Assembly (NCBI RefSeq): GCF_905220565.1
Contig: NC_059416.1
Location: 558,001 to 622,000 of the forward strand
Direction: 5' to 3'
DNA: 64,000 nucleotides
Origin: Melitaea cinxia
Taxonomy: Eukaryota; Arthropoda; Insecta; Lepidoptera; Nymphalidae
Part shown: positions 47,885 to 58,650 of the stretch, piece after piece
How the letters are laid out: every line of letters begins with the position of its first letter
Numbering within the stretch: position 1 is the stretch's first letter
Notes under the pieces: generated by a model
Database searches by the model: none
Told to the model about the DNA's origin: nothing
Seen by the model: the letters and a program-made list of their open reading frames with translations, nothing else
Translations under genes and position numbers: made by a program

Positions 47885-48017
47885 TCTAATCAAAGGAAAC
47901 AAGTTTTTCAAGCCTAAACTGTTAATTAAACTGTTCTGGTTTATAAAAGTCAGCCATTTGTCCGCCATCTTATAATATCAGTATGCGTATATGTATATCC
48001 GAATCAAGTGATTATTA

Positions 48018-48062
48018 TTTTTTTTTTTTTTTTGAAATTCCTGCTGTGCCCTACCTCAGTTA
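48018..48062 (-). mobile_element. Repeat family A, head joined directly to poly(A)
   Basis: The minus strand reads 'aactgaggtagggcacagca' then 'ggaatttc' and 16 A residues: the first 28-30 bases of the family followed straight by the tail, lacking all 230 bases between. Confidence 0.7.
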
Positions 48063-48469
48063 TATTTAAAATCAACTCTGTACTTTTTTTTAATTTCCTT
48101 TGTAACAGCCTCGCCGATAATAAAGATCTACAGCAATAACTGCAATAATAATCAATGTAAATACTGTAAACGTAAATAAGTTTCAATTATTAAATGTAAA
48201 ATAAAACAACGCAAACAGATTTAATGAAATATGATTAAATGTGGCTTAACCGCGGAACCATAGCGATGACTGTTGACAGAGCAGATCTGATAAGTTATAT
48301 TAATTATAAAATTGTTTATTAGTGCTGTTTGAATTGAATTAATTTGTAACGTAATGAGATAAATCACGGATATTATTAGTGTGACTTTATTCATTAAATC
48401 ATATTCATCCATTTCATAAAATATTTCTGATGATATATTGACGCAGTGGTCATTGCAACTTATCTATAC

Positions 48470-48752
48470 ATAATATAAAACAAGGTCGCTTCCCGTCTGT
48501 ATGCTTGGATCTTTAAAACTACGTAACGGATTTTGATGCGGTTTTCTTTAGTAAATAAAGTGATTCCAGAAGGTTTATATGTATAATACATGCCAATTAT
48601 ATGTCGCTTTTTCAAAAGTAACCTCTAAAGAAAACATGTTTGTTGACATGTTCTAATGAAAAAAAACCTGTGAACGTTGTATATAAAGACATTCTGTAGT
48701 ACATTTACTATCAGTATTGCACTCGTGCGAAGCCGGGGCGGGTCGGTAGTGT
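48470..48752 (+). mobile_element. Dispersed repeat family G, long form
   Basis: Starts 'aaacaaggtcgcttcccgtc', ends 'gaagccggggcgggtcggta'. Similar length to 33,305-33,578. Confidence 0.65.
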
Positions 48753-49094
48753 TTAATACACACGAAGAATCTTTGTATAGGTCACAAATGACTTTGTAAA
48801 TTGTAGTCGTGATTTAGATCTTGTGTTGTGTGTGTTACGAAGTACCCACGACTTACCCCACTGGGAGTTATTGAGTGTGAGGGGTTAAAATTATTGTTAT
48901 TGTTCATGTTTGATATATTAACATGATTTATTGGGCTTCAAGTCAGGCTTAAACATCATTAGAAGCCGTCTATTACACACACAATTTATTATAGATATTA
49001 TTATAACTATACATAAATACAAGATAATAATTTATTATATACCATACACTTAGTAAAAAAAAATTACACAGAAAAAAACAATAAATAAAAAAAC

Positions 49095-49420
49095 TGTCTG
49101 GTATCGTGGGATACCAGATAGGAATGAAATTCTTTATTATAAAATATTAATTTCAAGTTCTATGTGAGGTATAAAAAAAAATTCGGTTATAGAGTTTTTA
49201 TTTCTTTTTCTTTTTTATTTTTATTTTATTTACAATGATTTACAAAAATATATAATAATTATCGAATGATATAATAATATAGCAAAATACACTTATAATA
49301 CTCATAAAAATAAGATGCTTTTTTAACTTTACAGGCGTGTTTTGTCGGCTAGGGTACCCCTCCGCAATGCCCTATAAGCAACTTCGTTCTAATGTCAACA
49401 TTTTCGTATACTTTAAATGT
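49095..49420. mobile_element. Dispersed repeat family K
   Basis: Starts 'gtctggtatcgtgggatacc', 'agataggaatgaaattcttt', 'attaatttcaagttctatgt', and ends 'ggctagggtacccctccgca' and 'gcaacttcgttc'. The copy at 56,262-56,620 has the same start and end blocks. Ends are partly inverted copies of each other around GGAACGAAGTTCC. Confidence 0.6.
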
Positions 49421-49599
49421 TTTGTATACAAAGATCGTTCAGCCCACGCTAGTGTAGCATGAGGGATTGTTCATCTCACAAATTCACGGAGCAAATCGCT
49501 CGCACAGCCACCGTAAGAACATTTTCACTACATTGAACTCTGAACACGGTACGGTCAGCAGAGTTATATAAAAAAAAACGAATTTGCTTTCCACACGAC

Positions 49600-49770
49600 T
49601 GAAGTAAAACTTACTAAACGTAACTCTCTCTCTTTCTACTTTCACTAACTTATATCTCCCTCTCAAATTCCGTTCGCCTCGCCCGATCACACTTTTAGTA
49701 ACGCTCTCGTCACGCATTCACCAGCTTACTCCCCAAGTCAAGTAAAGAAGTTTTGTTTCAAAAATATTTT
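49600..49770 (+). mobile_element. Dispersed repeat family L, plus orientation
   Basis: 'cgttcgcctcgcccgatcac', 'gtaacgctctcgtcacgcat' and 'ccccaagtcaagtaaagaag' match 43,540-43,740 reversed. It may belong with the family K copy just upstream. Confidence 0.6.
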
Positions 49771-49823
49771 TAAGAAAAAAAATACCAAAATCAGAAAAAA
49801 GTACCAAAATTAAGAAGTAATGA

Positions 49824-49904
49824 TTGAGCCTGTAACATCCTACTGTTGGGCACGGACCTCTTTCTCCATGTAGGAGAAGGATGGAAGCTTCATCCACCAC
49901 GCTG
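49824..49904 (-). mobile_element. SINE family C/D, 3' fragment, minus orientation
   Basis: Reads 'tgagcctgtaacatcctact' and 'tccatgtaggagaaggatgg'. Confidence 0.7.
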
Positions 49905-51487
49905 TTTCACTCGGGTGTACAGATGACGTAATAGCGAAGTTTTTTTTTTCATTTCTTCGTTCGTTCTCAGTCATTTCCAGTAGAACATGAAATATTTTAC
50001 AAATATAAATTGGCCACAGTTTAGTTCAACTATTACTCACTATACAGGTTTGTTAGATCTCATTTACACTAATAATTTTTGGTTATCTAAAGGTACTTAA
50101 TAATATTTGTAATTTACTGTCACTTCAGCGGATCTACACTCCAACATAGTATGTAGTAGTCTTAACTTATATACTTATATATGTATATATAATGCATTGG
50201 GTTCACTGTAATATTAGATTTAAGTTTTTTAATGCATTAAATAAATAAATAAATAACATTATATAAAAATCACAATAAATATATTGTCCACGTTTTCTGT
50301 CGTCATTACCATATACGTAATTTTCACCCCGGCCTCGCATTACACGCACCGTCGCGCTGCGCCGATATTGATGTGATTTACATTCACCCCATTACTCGAT
50401 TTTTATTATATTTCAAGACGAAAATTTATTACAATTTTTTTTTTACTCTCCTTCAAGTGTTGTGACAAAATTGAAAAATTTTATGTTATCGCTAAAATGG
50501 AAATATGATATACAACTCATTTTGTATCTCGTACATTTTTAAACTTGTCGTGTCTTGTCTGTTTAAGGTATAACGCTATGTCACACCATTGATTTTCTCG
50601 CTACTGGGGTCGTATATTATATCCCATAAATTATGTAAATCGACTATGTAATAAATTAGAAGTAGTGGTTTCTAAATATATATATTTTTATGTATTTTAT
50701 ATTTTAAATTAAATTCCTTGTAATATAAAGTAATGATATTATTATTAATAATACGTAATGCTCTATAAGCAGTATCCAACGTAGGGAGAGCTTAAAGTAC
50801 TTTTTGTCTCAAATCTTCCACTAAAAAAATTGTAGGTATACTTACGGCCAATCTAAAAATATGGTCTCATACGCTATTCGTCGATATCATCATCAACTTA
50901 CAATACCAGTATCCAAAGATGTTTACTTTCTTTTTAATGTAAAAGGTTAATTTAAAAATTATGAAAAATATATATATAAACTACTGTTTGGAGAAAAAAC
51001 TAAAAGCATCAGCAAACGTACGGTTTTAAAAACGACAGAATATTATCTGTCGTATTCGATTTAATACGATTTCAGTTATAAAATGTTTTGAGAAATGCTC
51101 GAAATAAGGAAGGTTGTGACATAACAACTAATAGCTTGGTTGTGTCGGGTGATACCCGCAGATTGCCGCAGTAATGCTGTTACCAACTCATCTGCCGGGA
51201 AATTGATGGAGACTCCGCTTAAAATCCCCATCTTAGTTGAGATAAATTCCACCATAGATTTTTATTTATGGTAAATTTAACTATGTTTAATAATTTTAGA
51301 CCGGATTTTATAATAGAACTTCATCATATAAAAAACGTATTTGTTGTATTAAATTATATGTTTCTAAAAACTACTGAAACATACTAATGTTGCACAAATT
51401 AGAAACTTGATGAAATTTTAATACTAGTAGAAGGTCATGGAATTTTTAGTTGTTAACAATTGCATCAAGAATTTATTAGGCTTAATT

Positions 51488-51592
51488 TAGGCTGGATGAG
51501 GATTGCGGAAAACCGGGATGTCTGGCGCGAACTTGGGGAGGCCTATATCCAGCAGTGGACTGCAATAGGCTGAACTGACTGACTGACTGCAT
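51488..51592 (+). mobile_element. SINE family E, 3' part, plus orientation
   Basis: Reads 'ggatgaggattgcggaaaac', 'ggcctatatccagcagtgga' and a (CTGA)n tail. Confidence 0.75.
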
Positions 51593-52150
51593 TAAGAATG
51601 AAATAGTTTTCAAATAGTTTTCATAACTATTATTTAATGTAATCTATAATAATTACTGTCATTAATAAATAATTATTCAAATGTAATAGTACAAAGAAGA
51701 AGATTGAACAAGAATGCGGAGAAGAGGAAAGAATAAGGGAGAATAAAGAAGAAGTTTAAGCTCATGGATGTGAAATTGACTCTAGTAGGGAGTCCGTTTA
51801 ACACGCGACTCCCTAATCGAGTCAGGTTGACTTCTTTGAGGCTTTCTCGACGCTCTAGAAGATGTAAGAAGAAGAAGAGGTAATTAACGAAGAATAGAAA
51901 TTACAAAGAATTATTTAATATATATTTTTAAAATAGTTTATTACCAGTATACGAATGTCATACAGGGCTATCTACCCTCATTTTGCATGTGATGTCATAA
52001 TTTTTTATTGAAATTAGTCAAGTTATAGTACAAAGAAAATTATTGCTATATTTCTTTTTTTATATAAATAATTGTTTAAACACAACGTTTAAAACAATTA
52101 CACTACAACTGTTCTTTATATTTGTATAGTATGTGTTTTTACTCGTGTGT

Positions 52151-52151
<1 letters not shown>

Positions 52152-52194
<43 letters not shown>
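52152..52194. repeat. (GT)n microsatellite
   Basis: About 21 GT units. Confidence 0.95.
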
Positions 52195-52198
<4 letters not shown>

Positions 52199-52481
52199 AA
52201 CGTTGAAATTTAACAAACCTTTGTATTTCTTATTCCAGAGACATTAGTTTTTACATATTTTACATAAATAATACATATATACTTAAATCTTATTTACTAA
52301 AAAAACTGCTTAAAAATGTATTTCGAACAAATTTTTAAAGCCTGTATGTATTATTCATATTTTATTAGTATTTGTAAAATATCGTTTGATTTATATATGT
52401 TATATTAAGTCATATTTTATTTAATCAAGTCTTGTGTAATTTAAAGTCTTATATAATAAATAAATAAATAAATATATAACT

Positions 52482-52630
52482 ACACAATACACACACGGTC
52501 GTCTGTTTCTAAAACTGCAATTTTTTTTTTTTCGATAAACATACTTATAAATAATACATATATAAATAAATATATATATATTACACCCAGATCCGGGGTG
52601 GGAATCGTACCCACAACCCCCGGGTAGACT
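52482..52630 (-). mobile_element. tRNA-derived SINE, family B, minus orientation
   Basis: 'cacacacggtcgtctgtttc', a TA-rich body and 'gggtgggaatcgtacccaca' are the reverse of 16,464-16,700; part of the body and the head end are missing. Confidence 0.7.
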
Positions 52631-53010
52631 GAATGTTATATTAAGTCATATTTTATTTAATCGAGTGTCTTATATAATCTAAAGCTTTATATAATATGTA
52701 ATCGTTCTCGGCAGTGAACTAAATCATACCTCTGGACGTTACATGTAAATACATTTTTGAGAAAAATTAAAATTTCAAAGTCTCTCTCATTTGGTTAATC
52801 CACCGGCTCGGTCCGGATATCGTTATTTCACCGCGGACCGACGCACCGACAGACGAAATTAAATTTTATTACGACGAAAAATATTTTTTAACTTAATTGG
52901 ATGAATATTTTTAATGTTCACTCTTGATAATTATTATTAATTCGTGTTTGTCTTAATGGGGAGTGACGTGTTGCTTAGTTTTAATATTTGAAGGTTGTAG
53001 ATATAATACA

Positions 53011-53122
53011 CGTTGGCGCAGCGGTCACAGCCCTGGCAAACATTTGCATTGACCATATAGATGTTTGTCGTGATCTGGGCTTTTGTGCTTGTGTATTGTG
53101 TGTTTCCGGACCCCGACACAGG
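53011..53122 (+). mobile_element. SINE with family C head, plus orientation
   Basis: 'cacgttggcgcagcggtcac', 'atgtttgtcgtgatctgggc' and 'gcttgtgtattgtgtgtttc' match the reverse of 30,384-30,560. Confidence 0.7.
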
Positions 53123-53292
53123 AGAAAATTCTTCTGAGGGCAGTGAAGCCTTTAATTATTTATTTATATAATATGTACTTAAAGTTTATGTGGGATATAG
53201 TGTCTAAATGTGATAATGTGTTTTTATCGTGTTCAGACTTTATATATTAATAAATCCTGCAAATGTTTCCATACAAAGATTAAATATTTAAA

Positions 53293-54060
53293 AAAATAAA
53301 AATAGGTAAAAAAACTTTTTAAGTTAAACGGTTTTATGTTAAACATACATTGCAATGTTTAAGATAAATGTACTAAAAACCAAAAAATAATAAAATAGAT
53401 ACAGTCGTGGGAATTATAAACATATGCATAGACTAGACTAAAATAAAACCGTGGGGCACGTCAATTGTCTACAATCGTTGATTAAAATGTTTGTTTTGTA
53501 ATGTTACACTATAATTAGGCAGTTGTTCAACCGACAACGATGGACGTGTGATAAGTAGGGCTAGAATGTGGAAACAAGCTAGCAAGCTCGATTATAAGCG
53601 AGTTTTAGGGTTTCATAGTGGTGAGCGAGTAGTACTTTTATCATATGTTTTGTCGATCAAAGACAAACTACGAGCAGTGAAACGATTCCTCGCCAGCCAG
53701 CAGTGTGAATGTCCAACGATAAACTAGTTGAAACATCTCTTTTATTTACATGGAGTGTATAACTATTGGAATTTCCATGAGCAAGAAAATAGTAAGTAAT
53801 TTCCTCACCGTCTGCGGGCCAACTGCCTATTTTAACGACGAATTAAACGATTCTTCTATCGCACATTAAGTCGATAATTTGTAGACAATTGACGTGCCCC
53901 ACGGTTTTATTTTAGTCTAGTCTATGCATATGTTTATAATTCCCACGACTGTATCTATTTTATTATTTTTTGGTTTTTAGTACATTTATCTTAAACATTG
54001 CAATGTATGTTTAACATAAAACCGTTTAACTTAAAAAGTTTTTTTACCTATTTTTATTTT
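53293..54060. mobile_element. Foldback-type element with near-perfect 182-bp inverted repeats
   Basis: Left arm 53,293-53,475 and right arm 53,879-54,060 are reverse complements with almost no mismatch. Landmarks are 'ttaaacggttttatgttaaa' in the left arm, 'ataaaaccgtttaacttaaa' in the right, and 'cccacggttttattttagtc' next to the loop. The 403-bp interior shows no transposase or other recognised protein. The near identity of the arms implies recent origin or ongoing gene conversion. Superfamily unknown; TTAA at the start of the conserved motif hints at a TTAA-target transposon. Confidence 0.8.
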
Positions 54061-54118
54061 CTAGTTTTTAGTTTTTATTTCGCATTCTGTTTAATTCATT
54101 TAGTGCTTCATTATTGCA

Positions 54119-54732
54119 AGGACCATCTTAAATATTGAGGTTGTATAGTGCACTGTATTCTTCTTGTCAAGCCCTTTTAGCCCGGGTATCAACCCATATT
54201 GGTGGGATTGATAAAAAATTGTTATCAGACATTTGGTAGCGGCGGCCAGCTTAGATTTCAATTTTGCATAGTAAATTGTATTATACTTGTTGAGACCTTT
54301 CATTTGATACCCATGTTGATGGGATTGATAAAACCTAAGCTATCCGCCATTTTGTAGAGGCCGCCATCTTGGATTTTAATTTTATATAGTACATTGATTA
54401 TACTGGTTGAGCACTTTCATTTGATACCCATATTGATGGGATCGATAAAACCTACGTTATCCGCCATTTTGTAGCGGCCGCCATCTTGTATTTCAATTTT
54501 TTATAGTATATTGTATTCTGCTTGTTGAGCCCTTTCATTTGATACCCATATTGATGGGATTGATAAAACCTACGTTATCCGCCATTTTGTAGCGGCCGCC
54601 ATCTTGGATTTCAATTTTTTATAGTATATTGTATTCTGCTTGTTGAGCCCTTTCATTTGATACCCATATTGATGGGATTAATAAAACATAAATTATCCGC
54701 CATTTTGTAGCGGCGGCCATCTTGAATTTATA
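54119..54732. repeat. Five-copy tandem array of a 118-bp unit
   Basis: The word 'catttgatacccatattgat' and its variants recur at about 54,182, 54,301, 54,418, 54,536 and 54,654, spacing 117-119 bp. Each unit also has 'atccgccattttgtagcggc' and 'cgccatcttgg'. Inner units are most alike; the first and last have decayed. It begins about 60 bp after the foldback element and probably forms the subterminal array of a larger mobile element that ends near 54,910 ('ataaaaccgtttaat'). Confidence 0.85.
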
Positions 54733-56261
54733 ATGATAATGAATAAACATAATTGTATTGTCACCAAAATCCAAAGTGTATACAAAATTTCAGATTAATC
54801 GGTTGACAGGAAGAGGGTGAAATTTGAATTACTAAATTTGACCCAAGAATAAATAATAAAAAATAAAACAAACGGGGTGAGCAAAATAAAACCGTTTAAT
54901 AAAAAAAGAAAAAAGTCTTATCCCGGATAGTAATTTCTTACACGTAACCTCTAAATATAAAGAAAGTGTTCTTAAGAAAAGTTAAAATGCTTATTTTAAT
55001 TTAATTTCACAAATTTTTTTTATTAAGCGTTTGAAAAATACGAAAACTAAACACATTTTCTACAATTATTTGACAAAATATGAAAACGTCATATTTTTAC
55101 GATAGAAAATTTAAAAATACTATCATAATATGACAAATCGGAATATTTCATTGATTCAATGCGATATCGAGTACAGTAAGTTGAGTTGAGAGCACGAGAT
55201 GATTCGTTTTTGATCTTTGACGTGGGTCGCGTGAACATTAAAAAGGCTTATCACGAATTATCTTAATAATAATGAATAATAAATAAATTCTTTATTTGAC
55301 AAAATACTGTATAATTTCATAATCTAAAAGAAAGGAGAAAGGAAACGTTTACTTTGCGCAGTCGGAAACTAGGAGTTACAATATTGTTAGTGCTTGAGGA
55401 CGTCCCACACTGCGTTTTCCAAGACGCATTTTATTTATTTTATAATTATAAAAGTAAAAATATTTTGTGATTGAAAAAACGTAATAAAAACAGTTTAATG
55501 TCTAAATTTTATGACAATTAATTACCCGTGAAGCAACAAATTGTGATTATTATTGTAAGAAAAAATCCAAAGAAGGATGAATAGAATCAAACATTATTTT
55601 AGTATAGATAAAGTGATGATATGACCATGGCCTGTGAAAAAAAGTAGAAAATAACGCACACATCCAAAGTCCAAAGAAAGTAACAATATGATAAAATAAA
55701 ATAACTCAAAATTAAATATTCAATGTATTTTTTGTAATTGAAATACGTTGTTGTTATTTTTGAATTACAAATATAATGATTACATAAATTATAATTCCAA
55801 ATACCTCTGATATTTATTTACTTCATTATAAAATAAAATAAATATATTCGCGGAAAATCTTTCGTATAATTTAAATAATTATAATACACGTAAATGACCT
55901 TCATCTTTTAAAATGGCAGAAATTTAGCTTTTTTTATTAAAATTAATCGTAATACCGCTGAGCGAAATGATGTTACTTAGACGTCCCAAAAAAAATATAA
56001 ACAAACAGAACTCTTAATACAAGCTTGCGATATCCTTAATGAGCACTCTGGGGAGTTGTCCTTAAAATTAAAAAAAAAATCCGCCATAATCAATGGAGAT
56101 CGCGACCAAAGAGGATTTACTATCGGTCTGTAATTCTGTATCATAATTAAGCCGCTTAGCAAGAATTGCTGATACTTTCTTTCATTTCATTGAATTTTAA
56201 TATTGCTGGAAAAAATATTTTTTAAAGATTTTACCTTAAGAAACGATATGAGGCTGGTGAT

Positions 56262-56620
56262 ATGAAAAAAAAAATGCGTGGCGTCATGGGACAACAGATA
56301 GGAACGAAGTTCCTTATTACGTGAATATTAATTTCAAGTTCTAGTTGAGGAAAAAAAGAGAACAATTATTCGCATTAAAAAATTATAGAATTTTTTATTA
56401 ATAAAAATCAAAAGTTACTTTACAAAATTATCTTAACACTTTTATTTTATTCACAAATATTCATACATAAAAATAATAAAAGACATCGCGTAGACTATAC
56501 ATTAGACACCATAGCGAACGTACATAACAATCTTACTCCACGCATTTTCGTTACGGACGTTTTTTGCCGGGTACCTTTTCGCAACGCGCCATAAGGAACT
56601 TCGTTCCAAAATATGGAGTG
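56262..56620. mobile_element. Dispersed repeat family K
   Basis: Starts 'tggcgtcatgggacaacaga', 'ataggaacgaagttccttat', 'aatttcaagttctagttgag' and ends 'ccgggtaccttttcgcaacg' and 'ccataaggaacttcgttcc'. Start and end carry inverted versions of GGAACGAAGTTCCTTA, so it may be a TIR element. Confidence 0.6.
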
Positions 56621-56810
56621 ATATCGCATGAAACAATAACGCTAACCTGCGCTGGGAAGGACGCTTTAACGCAGGACTTCTCTTTGCGAGAAAGAGATAA
56701 ATATAATTTTAAAATATGAAAGTAATAGTTCTTATAGACTAAACTCCAGTAACGTGTTTGAACTGACATACATTCTTTTTCATAATGAGGCATGTTTTTT
56801 TATATATATA

Positions 56811-56970
56811 TAACTAGGTCGGCAAATAAGCGTACGGCTCACCTGATGGTAAGCGATTACCGTAGCTTATAGACGCCTGCAACACCAGAAGCATTGCAAG
56901 CGCGCGACCCAATCCCCACTCCCCTCCCCCCTCCAGGAGCTCTGGTCACTTTACTCACCAACAGGATTAC
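56811..56970 (-). mobile_element. Repeat family A, truncated, minus orientation
   Basis: Reads 'taggtcggcaaataagcgta', 'gtagcttatagacgcctgca' and 'ggagctctggtcactttact'; the far half is missing. Confidence 0.75.
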
Positions 56971-57701
56971 ACGTGGACCTGTGTACCGTCTATTTGCCGG
57001 TTTTTTCAGTTCTATATACTCGTATATTTTTGAGTTGTAACAATTAGATAATGAAGTTTTCACATAGAAACTAAAATATACTTAACTCGTATTTAATTTG
57101 TCAATAATACATCTATATTTTTATAAAAACAATGTACATGTTGAATTTCAAAAACAAATTAAAAAAGTATAATTTCGTATTTGTTGAATAAACAAAAATT
57201 TACAGGAGCAATGACAATAAATAAAGCAATATTGGAAGTAATATCGGAGCCTTTGGGAAATTACCCCGAGACCACCAGAGCAGAGTTAAACGTATTAACT
57301 TTTCTTCTCTGTAATATATACTAATGTGGTTATTTTTTAATATAAATGACTGAATGAATATATTTCGTGTCAATATTTATAACAAATGCTATTTATTTTA
57401 GATTTACGAGAAATAAATTGGATGAATTACTTATTTCCCTTATCAGTACGTTAAAAAATATTATAACGATTTAGAAATACAACGACAGAAACAGTCGTGG
57501 TTTGCTTCAGTTCAAAAAAATTAATTGCAGTAATTTAATAATTTTAATTAAAGTTTCAGAAAACATAAAACTTAATGCTCTGGTAGTTTTAGTCTTAACA
57601 AAGAAAACAAGCCAAGGAGTGATGTCAGGAGACGAAGCAATCAAAAGTATTTTAATACTGTTATATTTATTATTTTAATACAGTAAATTAAAAAATCTTC
57701 T

Positions 57702-57745
57702 GCGTGGAAAAAGAGGCCTATGCCCAGCAGTGGGATGTTACAGCT
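57702..57745 (+). mobile_element. SINE family C/D, short 3' fragment
   Basis: Reads 'gaaaaagaggcctatgccca' and 'gcagtgggatgttacagc'. Confidence 0.65.
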
Positions 57746-58073
57746 TGCATCGTGAAATTGAAAATATATCGTAAGGTTGAATTTAGGGCAGTGTTTGAAG
57801 TTGGGAGTATTGAACACTTCAGCATTTTATAAAGGATTCAGATTATTCAGATAAACTGACCTACTCTAAACTAATTTCTTTTGTTGGGCTTGTTGTTTAA
57901 ACATTACATAGAACTTGTGTTAACTTTATGTCTCTAGTAAAACAAATCTGATATAATTTGTGTAAAACGACTTCATACGAGCCAATGTCCAATTAATTTA
58001 AAGGAAATTTAAATCTAAAAGGTATCTAAAACAATTTAACAAAGTATTAACTCAAGTATTATTTTGTTTTCAG

Positions 58074-58206
58074 TACAAAATCCCAAAGAAAGAAGAGATA
58101 GCGGAACAACAGCAGCAGGAGCCAGACAACCCCTTGATGAGGAAGAAGAAGACACCGGAGGAGTTGGCGGCCGAGGCGGAGCTGGAGGACCAGGACGAGT
58201 TTACTA
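58074..58206 (+). CDS. cpx: Complexin, exon following the central helix
   Basis: A 133-nt exon after 'attttgttttcag' continuing in phase 0. It encodes YKIPKKEEIAEQQQQ, EPDNPLMRKKKTPEE and LAAEAELEDQDEFT. The opening Tyr completes the conserved RDKY end of the SNARE-binding helix; PLMRKKKTPEELAAEAE matches the fly protein closely. The exon ends in phase 1 at ACTA|GTTAGT, and the A joins AA of the next exon to make Lys (FTKLKN, as in flies). The QQQQ run is a variable spot. If the following intron is retained, translation reads one Ser and stops at TAG within five bases of the junction (58,209-58,211), giving a protein without the C-terminal 24 residues. Confidence 0.96.
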
Positions 58207-58223
58207 GTTAGTTACATTTGTAA

Positions 58224-58430
58224 AACTACGTCGGCAAACAAGCGTATGGACATGCCTAATCCCCCCCCCCCCCCCAGGAGCTCTGGCCACGTTACTCACC
58301 AGAGAAACGCAACACTACTTAAAAGCACTACTACCTAGCTGTGATCTTCTGTAAGGTCGAAGTACTTCCCCAGTCGGGCTGCTCCAGATGCTAAAAAGCA
58401 GGCCATTTCCTGCTGTGCCCTTTCTCAGTA
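58224..58430 (-). mobile_element. Repeat family A inserted in the last complexin intron
   Basis: Reads 'tcggcaaacaagcgtatgga', a run of about 17 C, 'aggagctctggccacgttac', 'cttccccagtcgggctgctc' and 'tgctgtgccctttctcagta'. It begins 18 bp after the donor and fills over half of the 370-bp intron. The 5' segment on plus is shortened before the C run. Confidence 0.8.
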
Positions 58431-58576
58431 AAAAAAAAATGACGTCATTTATCTTAAATTTTTAGAAATGTTCTTATCATATCAGTGCATTTAGACTTCA
58501 TTATTTTGTATTAATCATGATATATTGTAATTTTTGTTAGATTTTAAATTTCAAATAAATCTTTTCTGTTTTCCAG

Positions 58577-58650
58577 AATTGAAAAACACCATCGAAACGC
58601 AAGTAAACGAACTCAAGTCCCAGATCGAGAGCAAGTGCGTGATGCAGTGA
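58577..58650 (+). CDS. cpx: Complexin, final coding exon with CAAX box
   Basis: Starts after 'tctgttttccag'. With the junction Lys it encodes KLKNTIETQVNELK, SQIESKCVMQ and a TGA stop. The amphipathic C-terminal helix and CVMQ prenylation motif match the membrane-anchored isoform known in flies (exon 7A type); the Cys is expected to be farnesylated, tethering complexin to vesicles. In flies, A-to-I editing has been reported at the Ile and Asn of IETQVN. Here Ile is ATC (58,591-58,593) and Asn is AAC (58,606-58,608). Together the three exons give 123 residues of an expected total near 140. Confidence 0.97.

Larger units (their letters stand above)
37998..58073 (+). other. cpx: 20-kb complexin intron, rich in repeats
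   Basis: Donor GTTAGT, acceptor 'attttgttttcag'. Apart from the repeats listed separately, the stretches 38,201-39,948, 40,243-43,269, 43,741-44,867, 44,991-45,639, 45,847-46,659, 46,721-47,184, 48,063-48,469, 48,753-49,094, 49,905-51,487, 51,593-52,151, 52,631-53,010, 54,733-56,261, 56,971-57,701 and 57,746-58,073 hold no exon or RNA gene I can recognise. Several open frames of 60-100 codons occur but none has a domain or splice context. A GC-rich patch at 52,797-52,855 stands out. An alternative complexin exon could hide here unseen. Confidence 0.85.

Noticed and set aside
54119..54732. Regularly spaced repeats resembling a CRISPR array
   Set aside because: The host is an animal, units are 118 bp and similar along their whole length, and there are no unique spacers; this is a minisatellite.
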